A stretch of DNA of 64,000 nt. Source: Myxococcales bacterium. Lineage in GTDB: Bacteria; Myxococcota_A; Polyangia; Nannocystales; Nannocystaceae. The position numbers and the translations under genes are program-made. The stretch lies in the NCBI GenBank assembly GCA_020633295.1, contig JACKDW010000011.1, positions 186,001 through 250,000 on the forward strand, written 5' to 3'. The notes under the pieces were generated by a model. The model worked only from the letters and a program-made list of their open reading frames with translations. It ran no database searches and was not told where the DNA came from. Within the stretch, counting starts at the first letter, position 1, and the number at the start of each line of letters is the position of its first letter. This document shows positions 61,554 through 64,000 of the stretch, piece by piece.

Positions 61554-63803
61554 TTACGCGCTGGGCGAGCGGCTCCAGCGGATCACGCGGTTGCGGCCGC
61601 CCTCTTTGCAGCGGTACAGCGCCTGGTCGGCGCGCTCGATCAGCAGCCGGCGCTCCTCGCCGTCGCGCGGGTACTCGGCGATGCCCATGGAGAGCGTGAC
61701 GGTGAATTGCTGGCCGTCGTCGCCGTGCATGACCTGGGCGGCGACCTCCTCGCGCAGCGCGTTGGCGAACACCTCGGCGCCCTGGGCGTCGGTGTGCGGG
61801 AGCACGATGACGAACTCCTCGCCGCCGTAGCGCGCGACGATGTCGACCTTGCGGCTGCGCCCGGCGAACACCTGGGCGACGCGCTGCAGCACCGCGTCGC
61901 CGACGGGGTGCCCGTAGGTGTCGTTGACGCGCTTGAAGTGATCGATGTCGGTGAGGATCAGCGAGTATTTCTGACCGGTTCGTTCGGACAGGTCGTGGAG
62001 CGTCGAGAGGCGCTCCTGGAACGCGCGGTGGTTGGTCAGCCCGGTGAGGCCGTCCGTGGTCGCGCGCTGCTCCATGGAGGAGTACATGCGCGCGTTCTGG
62101 AGGCTGACGCTGACCTGGTGCGAGATCACGCGCAGCATCTCGCGGGTCGCCTCGTGGAAGCAGCCTGGTCGGCTCGCGGCCAGCGTGATCGCGCCCAGCG
62201 ACTGCTCGCCGCGGATCAGCGGGAGCACGAGCAGGCTGCGCGCGCGCGTCAGGCGGGTGCGCGGCGAGAACACGATGGTGTCGGGGTCGAACTTGGCGTC
62301 GTCCGCCGGCATCGAGTGGCGGTTCTTGAGCGCCATGGAGACGAGCGCGAGGCCGTCGTCGAATTCGAGCTCCTCGAGGCGCGCAGCGAGCTCGCGCCAG
62401 CGCTCGCGCCCGGCGGCCCCACCCTCGTCGGGCGTGTGCACGGCGAGCACGCGGTGGCGACGGGCGCGGTCGTCGTAGCTCGTGAGGACGGCGAGGTCGT
62501 AGCTGGCGATCGCCGCGATCGCGGCGAAGGTCTTCTGGTAGACATCCTCGAGCGTGAGCGCCTCGCCGAGCAGCTCGCTCGCGCGGTAGAACTGCTCCTG
62601 CTCGTACTTGTCGCGCTCGATGGTCGCGAGCGCGCGCTCCTGGCGGATGACGCGAGTCATGTGACGCGCGGCCGTGCGCAGCTGCGCCTCGGCGTCGTCG
62701 TCGAAGCGCGCGGCGCCGGGGCGCTCCGCGCAGAGGATCGCGCGCAGCTGACCGTCGTCGAGGAGCGGGACGGCGCACAGCTCGACGGTCTCGCCCGCGG
62801 CGCGACGCGCCCGGTCCTGAGCCTGGCCGTGGCCGCGATAGTAGGGCGGGAGGCGGCTCGCGGGGAGCGCGAGCCGCAGCGCCCTGGGCTCGCGCAGGAG
62901 GGGCGCCAGGACGCCTGGACCGGTGATCTGGCAACCTGCGTCAAGGAGCAGCTCGGGGTGGTCGCTGACGCTGAGCTTGAGCGAGAGGCGCGCGGCGCCG
63001 GTCGCCGGCTCGTGCACCCACAGCAGCGCGCAGGCGCGCAGCCCCAAGGACCGCCGGAGCAGCGCGAGGGTGAACTCGAGCTGCGCGTGGATGCCCTCGA
63101 CGGCCCCCTGGGCCATGCGCGTCTCCTCCTCCTCGCGGCAGTCGTGACGACGCGCGAGGGGTTGACGCGCGGCGACGAGGCGGAAGTCGCGGGCCTCCTG
63201 CCGCATGCGCGCGAGCTCTCCCTCGATCGTGCGCGCGTGGTCGCGGCGGAGCCGACGGACGAGGCTCGAGAGCACGAGGCTGTTGCCGGCGGCGAAGAAG
63301 CCGATGAAGGTGAGGTGCGCGGGCGCCCGCGCGCCGCCGGTGGCCAGCTCGAGCAGGACGATCGCGGCGAGCCAGCCGAGCGCGACGGCGCGAGCGCGGT
63401 GGAGGATCGCGAGGAAGGAGACGAGCGCGTAGAGCAGCGGGTAGAGGAAGCTGACGGCGCCGCCGGTGAGGTGAATGAGGAAGTAGGCGCCCGTGATCAG
63501 CACGAGGCCGAGCTCGAGCTCGCGGAGGATCGCGCGCTGCTGGGCGCCGCGCTCGCGCGAGGCGTCGTGCGGCGTGAGCTCACGACGCACGACGCGGACC
63601 GTCACGGCGGCGAACAGCGTGAGCGCGGCCATGGCGACGAGCTCGCCACGCAGCAGCGCGCGCGCGCTGATGTGCCCGGCCGCGAGCGCGGCCCAGGTCA
63701 GCGGGACGACGAGCAGCCCGCCGTGCTCGCGCAGCAGCGCGCGGAGGTCGAGGCGACGCGGGCCGCGGGCGCGGCCGAGCACTCGTGGGCTGCCGCCGCT
63801 CAT
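61554..63803 (-). CDS. Membrane-bound GAF-GGDEF diguanylate cyclase
   Basis: The 749-residue protein has about six transmembrane helices (about 30-190), a coiled-coil link, two GAF-like sensor regions (about 230-385 and 420-575) and a C-terminal GGDEF domain. The active-site signature is RYGGEEF (about 654-660), and an inhibitory site RKVD lies exactly five residues before it, so the enzyme should make cyclic di-GMP and be feedback-inhibited by it. DIDHFKRVNDTYGHPVGDAVL is the metal- and GTP-binding segment. Its start codon overlaps the stop of the FtsB/DivIC-like gene by ATGA, so the two are translationally coupled. Confidence 0.92.
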   Translation of the reverse strand: MSGGSPRVLGRARGPRRLDLRALLREHGGLLVVPLTWAALAAGHISARALLRGELVAMAALTLFAAVTVRVVRRELTPHDASRERGAQQRAILRELELGLVLITGAYFLIHLTGGAVSFLYPLLYALVSFLAILHRARAVALGWLAAIVLLELATGGARAPAHLTFIGFFAAGNSLVLSSLVRRLRRDHARTIEGELARMRQEARDFRLVAARQPLARRHDCREEEETRMAQGAVEGIHAQLEFTLALLRRSLGLRACALLWVHEPATGAARLSLKLSVSDHPELLLDAGCQITGPGVLAPLLREPRALRLALPASRLPPYYRGHGQAQDRARRAAGETVELCAVPLLDDGQLRAILCAERPGAARFDDDAEAQLRTAARHMTRVIRQERALATIERDKYEQEQFYRASELLGEALTLEDVYQKTFAAIAAIASYDLAVLTSYDDRARRHRVLAVHTPDEGGAAGRERWRELAARLEELEFDDGLALVSMALKNRHSMPADDAKFDPDTIVFSPRTRLTRARSLLVLPLIRGEQSLGAITLAASRPGCFHEATREMLRVISHQVSVSLQNARMYSSMEQRATTDGLTGLTNHRAFQERLSTLHDLSERTGQKYSLILTDIDHFKRVNDTYGHPVGDAVLQRVAQVFAGRSRKVDIVARYGGEEFVIVLPHTDAQGAEVFANALREEVAAQVMHGDDGQQFTVTLSMGIAEYPRDGEERRLLIERADQALYRCKEGGRNRVIRWSRSPSA

Positions 63804-64000
63804 CGCGTCTGGGTCCTGGGGGGCTTGACCTCGAAGACCACCTCGGCGGGGTGGACGAGGTTGAGGTCCTCGCGAGCGATGCGCTCGAGCTCGCGGGGGT
63901 CGTGCTTGAGCGCGGCGATCTCGGAGCGGAGGTGCGCGATGTCGTCGCGCAGCGCCGCGTTCTCGCGCTCGAGCTGGGCCTGCTCGTCACGCACGCGCTC
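63800..64000 (-). CDS. FtsB/DivIC-like septum-formation protein, C-terminal part
   Basis: The gene enters from the right edge; 66 residues are visible. They form a coiled coil (QAQLERENAALRDDIAHLRS) followed by LKHDPRELERIAREDLNLVHPAEVVFEV. The latter is the conserved end of FtsB/DivIC proteins, which bridge FtsL and FtsQ in the divisome. The N-terminal membrane helix is expected beyond the window. A GTG near 63994 is probably not the true start. The stop overlaps the diguanylate cyclase start by four bases (ATGA). Confidence 0.82.
   Translation of the reverse strand, partial: ERVRDEQAQLERENAALRDDIAHLRSEIAALKHDPRELERIAREDLNLVHPAEVVFEVKPPRTQTR

Overview
This 64 kb window is chromosomal DNA of very high G+C (about 70% by eye), with coding strands strongly biased to G/C-ending codons. 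The gene content points to a myxobacterium (Myxococcota), most likely of the Nannocystis/Plesiocystis/Enhygromyxa group. The evidence is: many lipoproteins with a Ser/Thr/Gly/Asp-rich linker after the lipobox, Cys-rich DUF4215-type repeats, VCBS/FG-GAP repeat proteins, a MYXO-CTERM-like C-terminal sorting tail, a fused membrane/spermidine-synthase protein and DUF1501 plus cytochrome-c-type pairs. The genus is an inference; there is no rRNA gene in the window.

Layout. 1-12.1 kb is a surface/secreted protein block: a truncated FG-GAP protein, an M19-like dipeptidase lipoprotein, a Band-7 protein, a metzincin-type protease with MYXO-CTERM tail, an FG-GAP lipoprotein, an aldo/keto reductase-AlkB-like pair, a Gly-Asp-repeat Cys-rich lipoprotein and an ASPIC/UnbV lipoprotein. 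12.1-21.5 kb is mostly housekeeping: radical SAM protein, RlmL-like rRNA methyltransferase, pyruvate kinase, a tRNA-Leu with an apparent AAG anticodon and a strong terminator, CPBP protease, 3-hydroxyacyl-CoA dehydrogenase, site-2 protease, APS kinase and an ABC ATPase. 21.7-32.8 kb is envelope biology: a double-DsbA lipoprotein, a lipoprotein-ferritin-like fusion, a DUF1501/cytochrome-c pair, a 1018-aa membrane-spermidine synthase fusion and a DUF4097-like lipoprotein.

33-44.4 kb carries a Cys-containing hypothetical, a MoaD-MoaE fusion, a SprT-like protease, malic enzyme (MaeB type), an EF-hand protein, peptide deformylase, Mrp/ApbC, a Lon-N-domain protein, a merR-folE-histidine phosphatase run and rpsU (bS21). 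44.4-50.4 kb holds an endonuclease/exonuclease/phosphatase-fold protein, a purine-rich 12-bp minisatellite, and then the most unusual locus: two paralogous lipoproteins with 30 and 34 cysteines, the second followed 18 bp later by a VKOR-DsbA fusion, which looks like a substrate-plus-oxidase disulfide module.

50.4-64 kb contains a long-chain acyl-CoA ligase, a TonB-like protein with an extra C-terminal domain, lexA with a candidate operator, a Cys-rich lipoprotein, small ORFs, a protein whose motif order resembles a degenerate RelA/SpoT synthetase domain, a HAD hydrolase divergent from an organophosphate-antiporter-type transporter, a GAF-GGDEF diguanylate cyclase with an I-site, and a truncated FtsB/DivIC-like gene. 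No CRISPR array, phage, insertion sequence or rRNA operon was seen.
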